From: CAIXSC01 sp046349915
Lineage (GTDB): Bacteria > Planctomycetota > Planctomycetia > Pirellulales > Pirellulaceae
Assembly (NCBI GenBank): GCA_046349915.1
Contig: JAXMBL010000003.1
Span: 2,046,001-2,110,000 of the forward strand
Direction: 5' to 3'
DNA length: 64,000 nt
A program made the translations under genes and the position numbers. Positions 53,262 to 62,345 of this stretch are shown one piece after another (position 1 is the first letter of the stretch; every line of letters begins with the position of its first letter). A model generated the notes under the pieces. That model did not search any database and was not told where the DNA came from. It saw nothing but the letters and a program-made list of their open reading frames with translations.

Positions 53262-54424
53262 CGCACGCCTCCGATGTGACCGCGCGTCCAGAGTTGTCCG
53301 AGGCGGTATTTTTGTAACCATTCAACCAACTCGGCTTCATTCAATCGAATCGCTTGAGTGCAAAGGTTATGTCTTTCAAAGATCACGACGCATTCTGGTC
53401 GGTCAGTCATTGCGTCAATCAGAATGTCCGAGTGAGTGGTAACGACCAGTTGAGTTCGCTCGGACGCGGATATCAGAAGATCGGCGATCTTAGGCAGTAG
53501 ATCAGGGTGCAGCCCAAGTTCTGGCTCTTCGATGCAAATCAGCGGAGGCGGTTCAGGGTCGCAGAGAATCGCCAACAAACACAGAAACCGGAGGGTGCCG
53601 TCGGAGAGTCGGCTCGCAGGAATGATGATGTCGCCCTCGATCAAGAAGACCTCGACGGTACCGCCTTTGATACGCACATCGAATTCATCGATTCCCTCAT
53701 AAAGACCCTGCAACTGTGAGATGATCGCGTTCTTGACTTTGGGAATTGTTCTCAAGTGGCTCAAAAACAGGCCGAGATTCGAGAAGTTCTCCTCCAAGAT
53801 ATCACTACGCAGGTCCGCTGCTTGCGGTGTTCGGAACACCGACGTTCGACCAAAAGTCCATTCACGAAAGAGTCGGGAGCTCTTGTATTGGTCGGATAGG
53901 TATGCCAACTCTGGATACCGCGGAGGATCTCGCACTTGAGACAATATCGACTCGTCCGGGAGGACTGTCGAAGGCAATAGTTTTTGCTTAGCCGTCGTAT
54001 TACGGATCGAGAGACATGGATATCCCTTTTCGTAACGGTAGTAGTAGTGAGGGTCCGGGTGGCTGGCGTGTGGAGTTGCATTCTCGATACGCTCGTCGAC
54101 CAAGTGCAAACGTTGATTCTGGACTCGGAATTCGATGCGATGCCGCAGAGCTTCGCGGCCATCTGGGTAGTCGATAACTGCATCAATGCAGGCCACTCCC
54201 TGCGGGTCGCCTTTCCAAATCCACTCCATGACCCCACCCCCGAGGCCTCTCATCGGAGCCGACACATCGGTGGCGGTGGATCGTAGTAAGCCCAATGCTT
54301 CAATAAAGTTTGATTTGCCCGAACCATTGGGCCCGACGAGAATATTCAGAGACCGCATGGATAGCGGCGACATGTCATGACCGAACGACAGCAAGCCGGA
54401 GAGTTTCAATTCGTGAATGAACAC
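53255..54424 (-). CDS. AAA ATPase (AAA_21/OLD-like), predicted defence partner
   Basis: A 389-residue ABC-type ATPase with ILVGPNGSGKSNF (28-40; Walker A), a signature-like LSDGTLRFLCLLAIL (about 275-290), PLICIEEPELGLHPD (Walker B, about 297-311) and VVTTHSDILIDAM (H-loop region). It is a soluble SMC/OLD-like ATPase lacking a nuclease domain of its own. A DUF4276 protein is encoded directly downstream, overlapping. The layout is like that of two-gene antiphage systems where an ATPase scaffold holds an effector. It is the first gene of the operon. Confidence 0.8.
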   Translation of the reverse strand: MFIHELKLSGLLSFGHDMSPLSMRSLNILVGPNGSGKSNFIEALGLLRSTATDVSAPMRGLGGGVMEWIWKGDPQGVACIDAVIDYPDGREALRHRIEFRVQNQRLHLVDERIENATPHASHPDPHYYYRYEKGYPCLSIRNTTAKQKLLPSTVLPDESILSQVRDPPRYPELAYLSDQYKSSRLFREWTFGRTSVFRTPQAADLRSDILEENFSNLGLFLSHLRTIPKVKNAIISQLQGLYEGIDEFDVRIKGGTVEVFLIEGDIIIPASRLSDGTLRFLCLLAILCDPEPPPLICIEEPELGLHPDLLPKIADLLISASERTQLVVTTHSDILIDAMTDRPECVVIFERHNLCTQAIRLNEAELVEWLQKYRLGQLWTRGHIGGVRW

Positions 54425-54515
54425 GGTTCGGTTTCCCTCAAGTGCACCGTCGCCCCAAGCTTCACCCAGTAGCAGTCAGAATCTTATGCCAGCCTAGGCG
54501 GTTAGGTGGCACACT

Positions 54516-56408
54516 TCAAGCCGCTTTCGCCTTCGGGGGAACCTTTAGATTGAAGAGGCCGAAGATCTCTTTCTGAGTCATTCCGGTGCGCTCGGGCGCT
54601 TCGGAGTGGGACAAGATCGAGTTGAATAGCTGCCGCTTCTCGTCCAACACTTGATTGATTCGCTCTTCAATGGTTCCCATCGTCAGCATGCGAGTGACGG
54701 TGACGGGGCCCGAGACGCCAATGCGGTGAGCTCGATTGATGGCCTGGTCCTCGATGGCGGGGTTCCACCAGCGATCAAAAAGAAATACGTAGCGACAGAA
54801 TTGCAGATTGAGCCCGACGCTTCCCGCGCCGTAACTCATCATGATGATCCGCTTGCTCGGGTCATTCTTGAACTGATCGATCACCGTCTCGCGGACCTTG
54901 TTCGGCATCTGGCCGTGGTATTCCAGCGTGCCGAAGCGCGCGAGTCGTTCGCGAAGTTTGGCGATGGTGACGACCCACTGGGTGAACAGAATGGCCTTTT
55001 GACCGCTGGCGACCACTTCCTCCAGGTCGGCTTCCAGCCGTTCCAGCTTGGCGCTGGCCCCTGTCACCGGGTCGAAGTTGCAGACCTGCTTTAAACGCAG
55101 CACGAGTTCAAAGACGTGTTGGATCGTGATCTCCTCGCCCATCTCGCTCAGTCGCATCACCCCTTCGTCTTCCGCCGTGCGATAGGTGGCGTACTGTTCG
55201 GGAGTCAGATCGAGTTCCGCGTCGCGGAACAGTTTCGGAGGCATGTCGGTGAGGACCATGTCCTTCGTGCGGCGGAGGATATGCTCTTGGACCAACGAGC
55301 CCATGCGTTTGGCGGGCATGTCCGAACGGAGGTAACCCGGCGTAAGGAACTCGAAGATTCCCACCAGATCCTCGGGGCTGTTTTCCACGGGCGTCCCCGT
55401 CAGCGCCCAGCTGCGAGTGCGTGAAATCGAACGGACCACTTCGCTCGTGGTGCTCGACTTGTTCTTGATTCGTTGAGCTTCATCGAGTGCGACGAGGTCG
55501 AAGTGGAGCGTTTCGTCGAGCACCTCGCGATCGCGCATCAACAGTTCGTAGTTCGCGATTTTGACGGGGGTGTTTGGTTGGCGCCATTGCCAGTGACGTC
55601 GTGCTTGGTCCCCTTCGATAATGCCCAACGGGATTTCGGGCGCCCAGGTTTGGAATTCGCGTCGCCAGTTGCTGACCAGCGGTTTGGGGCAGACCAGCAG
55701 TACGTTACGCACTTCTCCCGCTCGCAGCAGCAAGCGGATCGTCGTGATCGCTTGCATGGTCTTGCCGAGTCCCATTTCGTCGGCCAACACGGCGGTGTAG
55801 CGAGGATAGAGGAAGCCAATCCCCTCGAACTGATACGGGAACGGTTCGAACGGAATGTGGATTTCTCCGCTGGCGACTAACGATTCGAGCGGCGGTTGGA
55901 GCACGTAGTAGAGGCGATCTTCCAACTTGATGACGTCGCCGGGAGGCTTGATACGCGTAATTTTCGGTCGATTGGCCAAATTGGCGCCAGGGTTGGTTGA
56001 ACCGTTCGCGCTGGCGTCGTTCTCGCCGCTACTCGCGGCGGCCGCCGCGGCCGTCGCCTTGTTCGACGGCGGCGCGGCCGGTTTCATCCACTGGTTCGCC
56101 CAAGGCGACTCGGGGAAGGTAAATCCGACTACCTTGACCGCCGGTTTGGGAATGCGAATGCTAACGACGCGCGGGGCGGCCTCGAGGGGACGCCAGCCGC
56201 GGAGTTCCAGTGGGGCCACGACGTCGGGGGTGGCCGACGGCAGGGAGGGCGTATCCCACGATTGGATCGTAATCGGCGCGAGATGCGCGAGCGTGGCTCG
56301 CAAATCTTCAGGAATCCGAGGCACCGTGCGCGGCCCTTCGTTGCAGGGAGATGGGAACAAACGACGACGCGTGGGGAACGGCGCGGGGCCGTTCCGAGAG
56401 GCGAGCAT
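54516..56408 (-). CDS. SNF2-family DEAD/DEAH-like ATPase
   Basis: This protein of about 630 residues remodels or translocates on DNA. An N-terminal Pro/Ala-rich region is followed by the SNF2 helicase core: DEMGLGKTMQAI (about 206), LVCPKPLVSNWRREF, DEAQ (about 309), SWALTGTPVEN, then the second lobe with ILFTQWVVTIAKLRERLARFG, MSYGAGSVGLNLQFC and INRAHRIGVSGPVTVTRML. The ATG at 56408 is 10 bases after the stop of the small partner gene, so the two form one operon. Its role (repair or defence) is not visible. Confidence 0.85.
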   Translation of the reverse strand: MLASRNGPAPFPTRRRLFPSPCNEGPRTVPRIPEDLRATLAHLAPITIQSWDTPSLPSATPDVVAPLELRGWRPLEAAPRVVSIRIPKPAVKVVGFTFPESPWANQWMKPAAPPSNKATAAAAAASSGENDASANGSTNPGANLANRPKITRIKPPGDVIKLEDRLYYVLQPPLESLVASGEIHIPFEPFPYQFEGIGFLYPRYTAVLADEMGLGKTMQAITTIRLLLRAGEVRNVLLVCPKPLVSNWRREFQTWAPEIPLGIIEGDQARRHWQWRQPNTPVKIANYELLMRDREVLDETLHFDLVALDEAQRIKNKSSTTSEVVRSISRTRSWALTGTPVENSPEDLVGIFEFLTPGYLRSDMPAKRMGSLVQEHILRRTKDMVLTDMPPKLFRDAELDLTPEQYATYRTAEDEGVMRLSEMGEEITIQHVFELVLRLKQVCNFDPVTGASAKLERLEADLEEVVASGQKAILFTQWVVTIAKLRERLARFGTLEYHGQMPNKVRETVIDQFKNDPSKRIIMMSYGAGSVGLNLQFCRYVFLFDRWWNPAIEDQAINRAHRIGVSGPVTVTRMLTMGTIEERINQVLDEKRQLFNSILSHSEAPERTGMTQKEIFGLFNLKVPPKAKAA

Positions 56409-56418
56409 TAGCGGCGAG

Positions 56419-56940
56419 TTAGGCCGCCTTGCGCGCCTCGTCGATGGCATCGCGGATGCGAGTGAAAGGTTCATACAGGTCGATACGACCCACATACGGT
56501 TCCCAGCGTCTCAACACTTCGGCGCGGTCATCATGCCATTCACTCTCGATCGCGACGTGAGTGGCGCCGAGCCGAAAACGCTCCCATGATTCATCGCTCG
56601 CGGGTGCCGTCGAATCGTTGAGCACCAACAGCACGGGGCTCGAGTAAAACTCGCGCACCGCCAGCATCGCGGAAGTGTCGGTGCAGACGATCAGCGGTTC
56701 GACCTTGAGTTTGCCCAAGAGAGCGGGGCCCAGTTGTTCGCCGAACAAGTAGCGTCGCAGGGTGGGACCATACAGGATCTCTTGCGCTCGATTGGTCTTC
56801 ACCGGCGCCGTGCAGTGGAATTCCAAGGGACGACCGTTGGCGTTTAAAACCAACAGTCCTCCAAAGCACCCCTGCTCGGCGTGCTCGCAGACGGTGAGGA
56901 ATCCAATGGCGGGCAGAGACTTCGAACCGCTTGCGCTCAT
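56419..56940 (-). CDS. small conserved protein upstream of SNF2 helicase
   Basis: A 173-residue soluble alpha/beta protein starting MSASGSKSLPAIGFLTVCEH. The ATG at 56940 is used; the frame is open further upstream but those residues look non-coding. Landmarks: GGLLVLNANGRPLEFHCTAPVKTNRAQEIL, then EPLIVCTDTSAMLAVREFYS and a C-terminal helix. No family recognised. The tight spacing with the SNF2 gene suggests a functional pairing. Confidence 0.65.
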   Translation of the reverse strand: MSASGSKSLPAIGFLTVCEHAEQGCFGGLLVLNANGRPLEFHCTAPVKTNRAQEILYGPTLRRYLFGEQLGPALLGKLKVEPLIVCTDTSAMLAVREFYSSPVLLVLNDSTAPASDESWERFRLGATHVAIESEWHDDRAEVLRRWEPYVGRIDLYEPFTRIRDAIDEARKAA

Positions 56941-57613
56941 AGAAATCCGGTCATGGAGGGAATGAGGTGGGACCGCATGGTCAACCATCGGGCGGCTCGC
57001 AGGGGTGACTTTAGCGAGCCTGACGATGCTGTCATGCGTAGCGAAAAGTGGGTGGCACGACGGTAATTTCTGCGGGTCGCGGTGAGTTTCTCGTGGCCAA
57101 AATAACGGGCATTCAACGGTTGTTTTTGGCCAATCGGCAACGGTCGCGGGACACGACAATTTTCCTTAATCGTCAAGGTCTACCAAGTGAGTCGGATTGA
57201 CTCATCGACCTGGAGAGGCGGGACCCCCTCATCGTGAGAGTTTTGGGCGGGCGACGTGCTCTTCCACTAAATTCGGGGCATTTGTGCGATTCGTAGTCCA
57301 CAACCATCCGCTGTCCAACGAAGAGGGCCCTTTCGCGGTCTCGCGAAAATGAATGCCGAGAATGCTCGACAAATTTTCTCACGTCGGACTATACTGGCCG
57401 ACAGCTCGCTGGTTCCCCAACCCGAGTTCATCTGCAACCGTCTGATCCCCTTTAATCCTCCGGAATTCGATCCGCCCCCATCCCCACTCTCACTCAACTC
57501 CCCTCTGGTCATTCACGACGAGTTCCCTGTCGGTGGCATTTGTTAGCCGCGGCTGGTTGATCGTAAGTGTTTGTGCTCGTGCGGATTGAGTGGTATTTCA
57601 GGAGTTCCCCGCG
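56941..57613. other. gene-free stretch
   Basis: No convincing gene. It contains a CGATTCGTAGTCCACAACCA element (57286 region) similar to one near 38661. The left side must hold the promoter of the SNF2 operon, and the right side that of the rightward gene at 57614; neither is clear. Confidence 0.5.
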
Positions 57614-58099
57614 ATGTCCCGTGACCAGGGATCGATCGACGTCTCGCCTGTTTTCCGGATCGATGTCGCCCCGACTTCTGCTTCGCCCGCGCCCTCGCTG
57701 GCGGAAGGAAAAACAGGGGCCGCGATCGTCGAATTACTACAGCGGGTGGCGGCTGGGCAGGAACGCCAGAATCAGTTGTTGGAAGAGTTGGTGCGTCAAT
57801 CGACCGCCTCGCAGCGTCAGCGGGCTCATGAACTGAACCAATGGCGATCCGCCAATCCGCGGTTGGCTTTGGCATGCCGGCGAGCGGCCGAGTCGTTGGG
57901 GCGAGTGCAGAGCGAGTTTTTGTATCAGGTGACCGCCGAGGTGCAAGAGAACGAAGAGCATCTCGCCGACGGCGACTTCGTGCTGCAAGAATTCGTGGAT
58001 CGGTTTGGTCCTCGCATGGCGCACTTGAACGGAATTCTTCAAGTGCTATCGCAGTTGGGAGCGCCTCTGGCGCCCGATTCAGGTTCCTCGGAAGGCTAG
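57614..58099 (+). CDS. small conserved planctomycete-type hypothetical protein
   Basis: A 161-residue soluble protein. The ATG at 57614 has AGGAG nine bases upstream. After a disordered Ser/Pro/Ala N-terminus it is mostly helical: AAIVELLQRVAAGQERQNQLL, then NQWRSANPRLALACRRAAESL and DFVLQEFVDRFGPRMAHLNGIL. No family recognised and no obvious partner. Palindromic repeats follow it. Confidence 0.55.
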   Translation: MSRDQGSIDVSPVFRIDVAPTSASPAPSLAEGKTGAAIVELLQRVAAGQERQNQLLEELVRQSTASQRQRAHELNQWRSANPRLALACRRAAESLGRVQSEFLYQVTAEVQENEEHLADGDFVLQEFVDRFGPRMAHLNGILQVLSQLGAPLAPDSGSSEG

Positions 58100-58112
58100 T
58101 GCCTTGGAACGC

Positions 58113-58390
58113 TGTACGACGGACTTCCAGTCCGTCGGTAGCCCGTACGACGGGCTTCCGAGTCCGTCGATCTGCCTGCCGTACGACGGACTTCCTAGTC
58201 CGTCGATTGTCTGCTGTACGACGGACATCCGAGTCCGTCGATCTGTCTGTCGCGTTGTCGCCACGACGAACTCGGTTGGCGGAAATCTGGAGATTCGTTG
58301 GGAATCCCGTTGTGTACGGACGGAATCGACGGACTAGAAGTCCGTCGTACGAGGGTGGAAGCGACTGACTAGAAGTCCGTCGTACTAGAA
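58113..58390. repeat. cluster of six GACGGACT palindromes
   Basis: Copies at about 58113-58137, 58144-58170, 58181-58205, 58215-58240, 58327-58350 and 58362-58385, the first four in one orientation and the last two in the other. Several have one or two arm changes. This is the densest cluster in the window, filling the gap before the hydrolase gene. Confidence 0.85.
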
Positions 58391-58407
58391 GAAATTGAGG
58401 GGCGAGC

Positions 58408-59274
58408 ATGTGGGTTGATTTGGTGAAGACGGTGACCGAGGACGGGTTGCGTCTGGATGGGGCGTTGCATGTGCCCGCGGAAGGACTCGCGAATGTCACC
58501 GATGTCGATGGGCTGATCTGCCTGCATGGGGTGGGGAGCAACTTCTATGGTTCGTCCCTGTTCGAGAATCTGACTCCTTCGCTCACGGCTCTGGGCGTCC
58601 CGGTTGTCTGGGTGAACACTCGAGGGCACGACAACGTCTATGCGGGGGCCACGCGAGCAGGCCGGAAGTGGTTGGGGGCGGCGTTTGAAACGGTGGATGA
58701 GTGTCGCTTGGATGTGGCGGGCTGGATTGATTGGGCGGCACGTGCGGGATGGCGTCGCATGGGGCTGGTGGGGCACAGCCTGGGCGCCATCAAGTCGGTC
58801 TATTCCCAGGCCTGGGCGGCGGACGAACGAGTGGTTCGTATAGCGGCCCTTTCACCCCCGCGACTCTGTTACCGGTTCTTTCAAAACGATCCAGGCGGTG
58901 CGGCGTTTTTCGACGCGATCAAGACGGCCGAGCGGCATGTGGCGGCCGGCGATGGCCAGGCGCTCATTCGCGTGCAGTACCCCTTCCCGCTACTGATCAC
59001 CGCGGCGGGTTACGTGGAAAAATATGGACCGGCCGAACGCTATAACATTGTCCCCTTGGTTTCTCGTATTCAATGCCCGCTGTTGTTTGCGTATGGTCAG
59101 TTGGAGTTGGAGGGAGGCGGCATTGCCTTTGCGGGCGTGCCCGAGGCGATTCGTCAAGCGGCTCGGCCCGAGCAGCCGCTGGAGATCGTCGAAATCGCGG
59201 CCGCCGACCACAATTACACTCGCTGCGCAGCGCCGTTGGCGGAAAAGTTGCAAGCATGGTTTCGCGGGCGGTGA
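58408..59274 (+). CDS. alpha/beta-hydrolase fold protein
   Basis: A 288-residue soluble hydrolase. It has LICLHGVGSNFYGSS near the start (oxyanion region), a GHSLGAIKS nucleophile elbow (Ser about 133), and a C-terminal His region EIAAADHNYTRC (His about 271). The catalytic acid is not certain. GAGGGGCG precedes the ATG. The substrate is unknown; it might release a thioester or ester for the downstream acid-reducing operon, but the two are separated by about 460 bases with palindromic repeats. Confidence 0.8.
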   Translation: MWVDLVKTVTEDGLRLDGALHVPAEGLANVTDVDGLICLHGVGSNFYGSSLFENLTPSLTALGVPVVWVNTRGHDNVYAGATRAGRKWLGAAFETVDECRLDVAGWIDWAARAGWRRMGLVGHSLGAIKSVYSQAWAADERVVRIAALSPPRLCYRFFQNDPGGAAFFDAIKTAERHVAAGDGQALIRVQYPFPLLITAAGYVEKYGPAERYNIVPLVSRIQCPLLFAYGQLELEGGGIAFAGVPEAIRQAARPEQPLEIVEIAAADHNYTRCAAPLAEKLQAWFRGR

Positions 59275-59282
59275 TTCCCATC

Positions 59283-59528
59283 TGTACGACGGACTTCCAG
59301 TCCGTCGATTTGGTACACGTCGCGGCTTGACTGGCGGCAGTAGGCGCTCGCTGGCAACGTGGCTATTCCGCTCGCGAAGCGAGCGGGCTACTTCGTACGA
59401 CGGACTTCTAGTCCGTCGATTTTGGCCGAACAGCGCACGTTTCCCAAAAGTTCCTCAGCAATCGGCCAACCGAGTTCCTTGCGGCGAAAGAACCCCAGGC
59501 AGACCGACGGACTAGAAGTCCGTCGTAC
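59283..59528. repeat. GACGGACT palindromes and a diverged composite block
   Basis: Copies at 59283-59307, 59395-59419 and 59505-59528. Between the first two is a diverged form of the 25.1-25.4 kb block, ending in GCTCGCGAAGCGAGCGGGCT. Confidence 0.8.
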
Positions 59529-59736
59529 ATCAGAATGGACTCTCCCCGTCAGGGGCCATTCGAGCTGCTGGGCTTTCCGCCGGTTGTGTTTCGGCTGGCG
59601 GTCCGGTATTGTCATGGTCGGCTGGCACCCGCCAACTGTAAACCCACCTGCGGACGCTTCCCGACAGATACTCCGGCGCCAATCACATGGGGTGTTGGAC
59701 CACCGGACGTCTTATTGCACTGATTGAGGTACAGGC

Positions 59737-60867
59737 ATGAGCGCAGCGGATAATTCTCCGGTTGATTTGGCGTCTTTGGCGAAAGCGGCGAAAGAAAAAC
59801 TCGACGCCCATACCTACGAGATGGTCCAGTGGCACTTCCACGACTCGACCGGCTCGCCGTTTTGGCTCGAAAAGAAACGCGAATACAATTTCGATCCGCT
59901 CAGCGAGGTCAAGTGCTTCGACGATCTCAAGAAGTTCCCGCTGTTCGAGGATGATTGGCTCCGCGGCGGACCGGTGCGACGGTGGCAGCCGCAGGGGTTG
60001 GCGGACAAGGCCGCCTACATCTTCGAAACGGGTGGGACGACGGGTATTCCGAAGAGCCGTCTGGTGTTTGAGGATCATTGGACCGACTACGAACTGTTCA
60101 GCGACACTCTGCCGGACCATTACTTCCCCAAGGGAAGCAACTGGTTGATGCTGGGCCCGTCGGGCCCGCGACGCTTGCGGTTGGCGGTCGAGCATTTGTG
60201 CCAATACCGGGGCGGCATTTGCTTCTGCGTCGACCTCGATCCTCGTTGGGTCGTCAAATTGATCAAGAAGGGGTGGATGGAGCACTTGGAGGCGTACAAG
60301 ACGCACTGCATCGATCAGGCGTTGACCATCTTGTCTGCGGGTCACGACATCAAGTGCATGTTCACCACCCCCAAGTTGCTCGAATCCTTGTGCGCTGCGC
60401 TCGAAAAGAAGGGCAAGTCGTTCAAAGACACGGGCATCACCGGGATTTTCTCGGGCGGCACCGAGTTCACTCCGCAGTTCACGCGTTTCTGCGTCGAAGA
60501 GTACTTCGGCGGTCCCCCCGAGGAGAGCGGCATTTACATGACGCCCACCTACGGCAACACGCTGATGGGGCTAGCTTGCAGCAAGCCGGTGACGGCCGCC
60601 GAGGGCTACAAGATCAGCTACTATGCTCCGCAACCGCGAGCCGTGACGGAAGTGGTCGATTTCGACGACCACACCAAGACGGTCGGCTATGGCGAAAGCG
60701 GTCGCGTGAAGCTGTACACCTTGACTCGCGAACTTTTCATCCCTGGGTTCTTGGAGCGCGACGAGGGAGAGCGTGAACGTCCGTTCGAGACCTACCCGTG
60801 GGACGGCGTAAGCGGCGTGAAGCCGTTCCGAGGCATCGCGGCGCAGACGACGGTGGGCGTGTACTAA
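59737..60867 (+). CDS. adenylate-forming enzyme (PaaK/LuxE-like)
   Basis: A 376-residue member of the AMP-binding superfamily with the phosphate loop ETGGTTGIPKSR at about 97-108 and a middle TGIFSGGTEFTPQF, then YMTPTYGNTLMG. The C-terminal small domain is short compared with full acyl-CoA ligases, as in LuxE-type acyl-protein synthetases and phenylacetate-CoA ligases. It probably activates a carboxylic acid as adenylate for the next gene product. It is first in an operon with aldehyde and alcohol dehydrogenases. Confidence 0.7.
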   Translation: MSAADNSPVDLASLAKAAKEKLDAHTYEMVQWHFHDSTGSPFWLEKKREYNFDPLSEVKCFDDLKKFPLFEDDWLRGGPVRRWQPQGLADKAAYIFETGGTTGIPKSRLVFEDHWTDYELFSDTLPDHYFPKGSNWLMLGPSGPRRLRLAVEHLCQYRGGICFCVDLDPRWVVKLIKKGWMEHLEAYKTHCIDQALTILSAGHDIKCMFTTPKLLESLCAALEKKGKSFKDTGITGIFSGGTEFTPQFTRFCVEEYFGGPPEESGIYMTPTYGNTLMGLACSKPVTAAEGYKISYYAPQPRAVTEVVDFDDHTKTVGYGESGRVKLYTLTRELFIPGFLERDEGERERPFETYPWDGVSGVKPFRGIAAQTTVGVY

Positions 60868-60929
60868 GCGGTGGATAGGCTAGTTCTCCTCTCCGCACCT
60901 CCAGACACAGACAATTCAAGGAGATTTTC

Positions 60930-62345
60930 GTGCTCAATATTCCCGTCATTCGCTGGGGAAAGCCCTACGATTCGCTCGACAAGGACACCGTCTCGCACTT
61001 CCTCACCGGCGAACCTATCGCGAAAGTGAGCCAGTCGAATCGCGGCTTGATTGAGCGAGACATGCGGACCGCGCAGAAGGCTCGCGACATCCTGCGGGAG
61101 ATTCCGGTCGACGAATTGATCACTCGCATCAAGAAGGCAGCCGACCTGTATGAATCGGCGACCTTGCCGATTGGCGACGGCCAGCAATCGCCCGAGGATT
61201 TCGCCAAGCAGCAATCGTCCAGCACGGGGCTTCCCGAGCACATGTGCCGGATGAACATGCCGAAGAATTCGTTCGTGCTGCGGAACATGGACAAAATTCT
61301 CGAGTGCCTCACTCGCGGATTGCCGCTCGACATTCTCACTCGAGGTTATGGCGTCGAGAGTCGCGGAGTCACGGTGAGTTATCAGGCGCAGGCGCCCGTA
61401 TTGAGCGCTGTGCTGCCCTCGAACTCGCCCGGCGTGCACACGCTGTGGCTGCCCGCGATTCCGCTCCAATTGGGCTTGGTGTTGAAGCCGGGTCCGCAAG
61501 AGCCCTGGACCCCGTTGCGAATGTTCTCGGCCTTCACGGCGGCGGGCATTCCGGGCGAAGTGTGGGGCATTTATCCGGGCGGACCGGACGCCGGCGCCGC
61601 GGTGTTAGGGTCTGCCTCGCGTGCGATGATCTTCGGCGGCACCGCTACCGTTGAACAGTACAAGGGAAATCCTCGAGTGCAGGCGCACGGCCCTGGTTTC
61701 TCGAAGATCTTGATTGGCGACGACTGTATCAACGACTGGGAGAAGTACATCGATCTGATCGCCGAGAGCATTTACATCAACAGCGGTCGCGGTTGCATTA
61801 ACTGCTCGGGCGTTTGGGCGTCGAAGTACACTCGCGAGATCGCCGAAGCGCTCGCCAAGAAGCTAGGCCCCATCGAAGTGAAGCCGCCCGAGGATCCGAC
61901 GGCCGGGTTGGCGGCCTTTACCGTGCACGGCCAGGCGAAGGCCGTGTGGGGCATGATCGAGACCGATCTCAAGGAAAGCGGCGTGACTGACATGACGTCG
62001 TCGTACGGCGCGCGGTTGGTCGAATTGGAGCGCTGCGCCTACATTCGTCCGACGATCGTGCACTGCGATTCGCCGGAGAATGCGATCGCGAAGAAGGAAT
62101 ACATGTTCCCCTTCAGCACGGTCGTGCGTTGCCCGCAGGACGAGATGCTGGCGAAGATCGGTCCAACGTTGGTTGGCACGGTGATCACGAAGGATGAAAA
62201 ACTGATGCGGCAGTGCGTCGATGCGACGCACATTGATCGGTTGAATCTGGGGCCGATTCCGACGACCAAGTTGAATTGGTTGCAGCCGCACGAAGGCAAT
62301 ATCATCGACTTCTTGTATCGCAACCGCGCGTTGCAAACGGCATGA
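60930..62345 (+). CDS. aldehyde dehydrogenase-superfamily reductase (LuxC-like role likely)
   Basis: A 471-residue ALDH-fold enzyme with the catalytic Cys in NSGRGCINCSGVW (two Cys at about 288 and 291). PSNSPGVHTLWLPAIPL and AHGPGFSKILIG fit NAD(P)-binding and acyl-binding regions. The GTG start at 60930 has AAGGAG seven bases upstream. Placed between an acid-activating enzyme and an alcohol dehydrogenase, it may reduce an acyl adenylate or thioester to aldehyde. The direction of the reaction is inferred from context only. Confidence 0.75.
   Translation: MLNIPVIRWGKPYDSLDKDTVSHFLTGEPIAKVSQSNRGLIERDMRTAQKARDILREIPVDELITRIKKAADLYESATLPIGDGQQSPEDFAKQQSSSTGLPEHMCRMNMPKNSFVLRNMDKILECLTRGLPLDILTRGYGVESRGVTVSYQAQAPVLSAVLPSNSPGVHTLWLPAIPLQLGLVLKPGPQEPWTPLRMFSAFTAAGIPGEVWGIYPGGPDAGAAVLGSASRAMIFGGTATVEQYKGNPRVQAHGPGFSKILIGDDCINDWEKYIDLIAESIYINSGRGCINCSGVWASKYTREIAEALAKKLGPIEVKPPEDPTAGLAAFTVHGQAKAVWGMIETDLKESGVTDMTSSYGARLVELERCAYIRPTIVHCDSPENAIAKKEYMFPFSTVVRCPQDEMLAKIGPTLVGTVITKDEKLMRQCVDATHIDRLNLGPIPTTKLNWLQPHEGNIIDFLYRNRALQTA

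Noticed and set aside
58113..58390. possible CRISPR array made of 24-26-bp repeats
   Set aside because: Spacing is irregular, both orientations occur and the spacers are partly repeated. The same element is scattered over the whole window.
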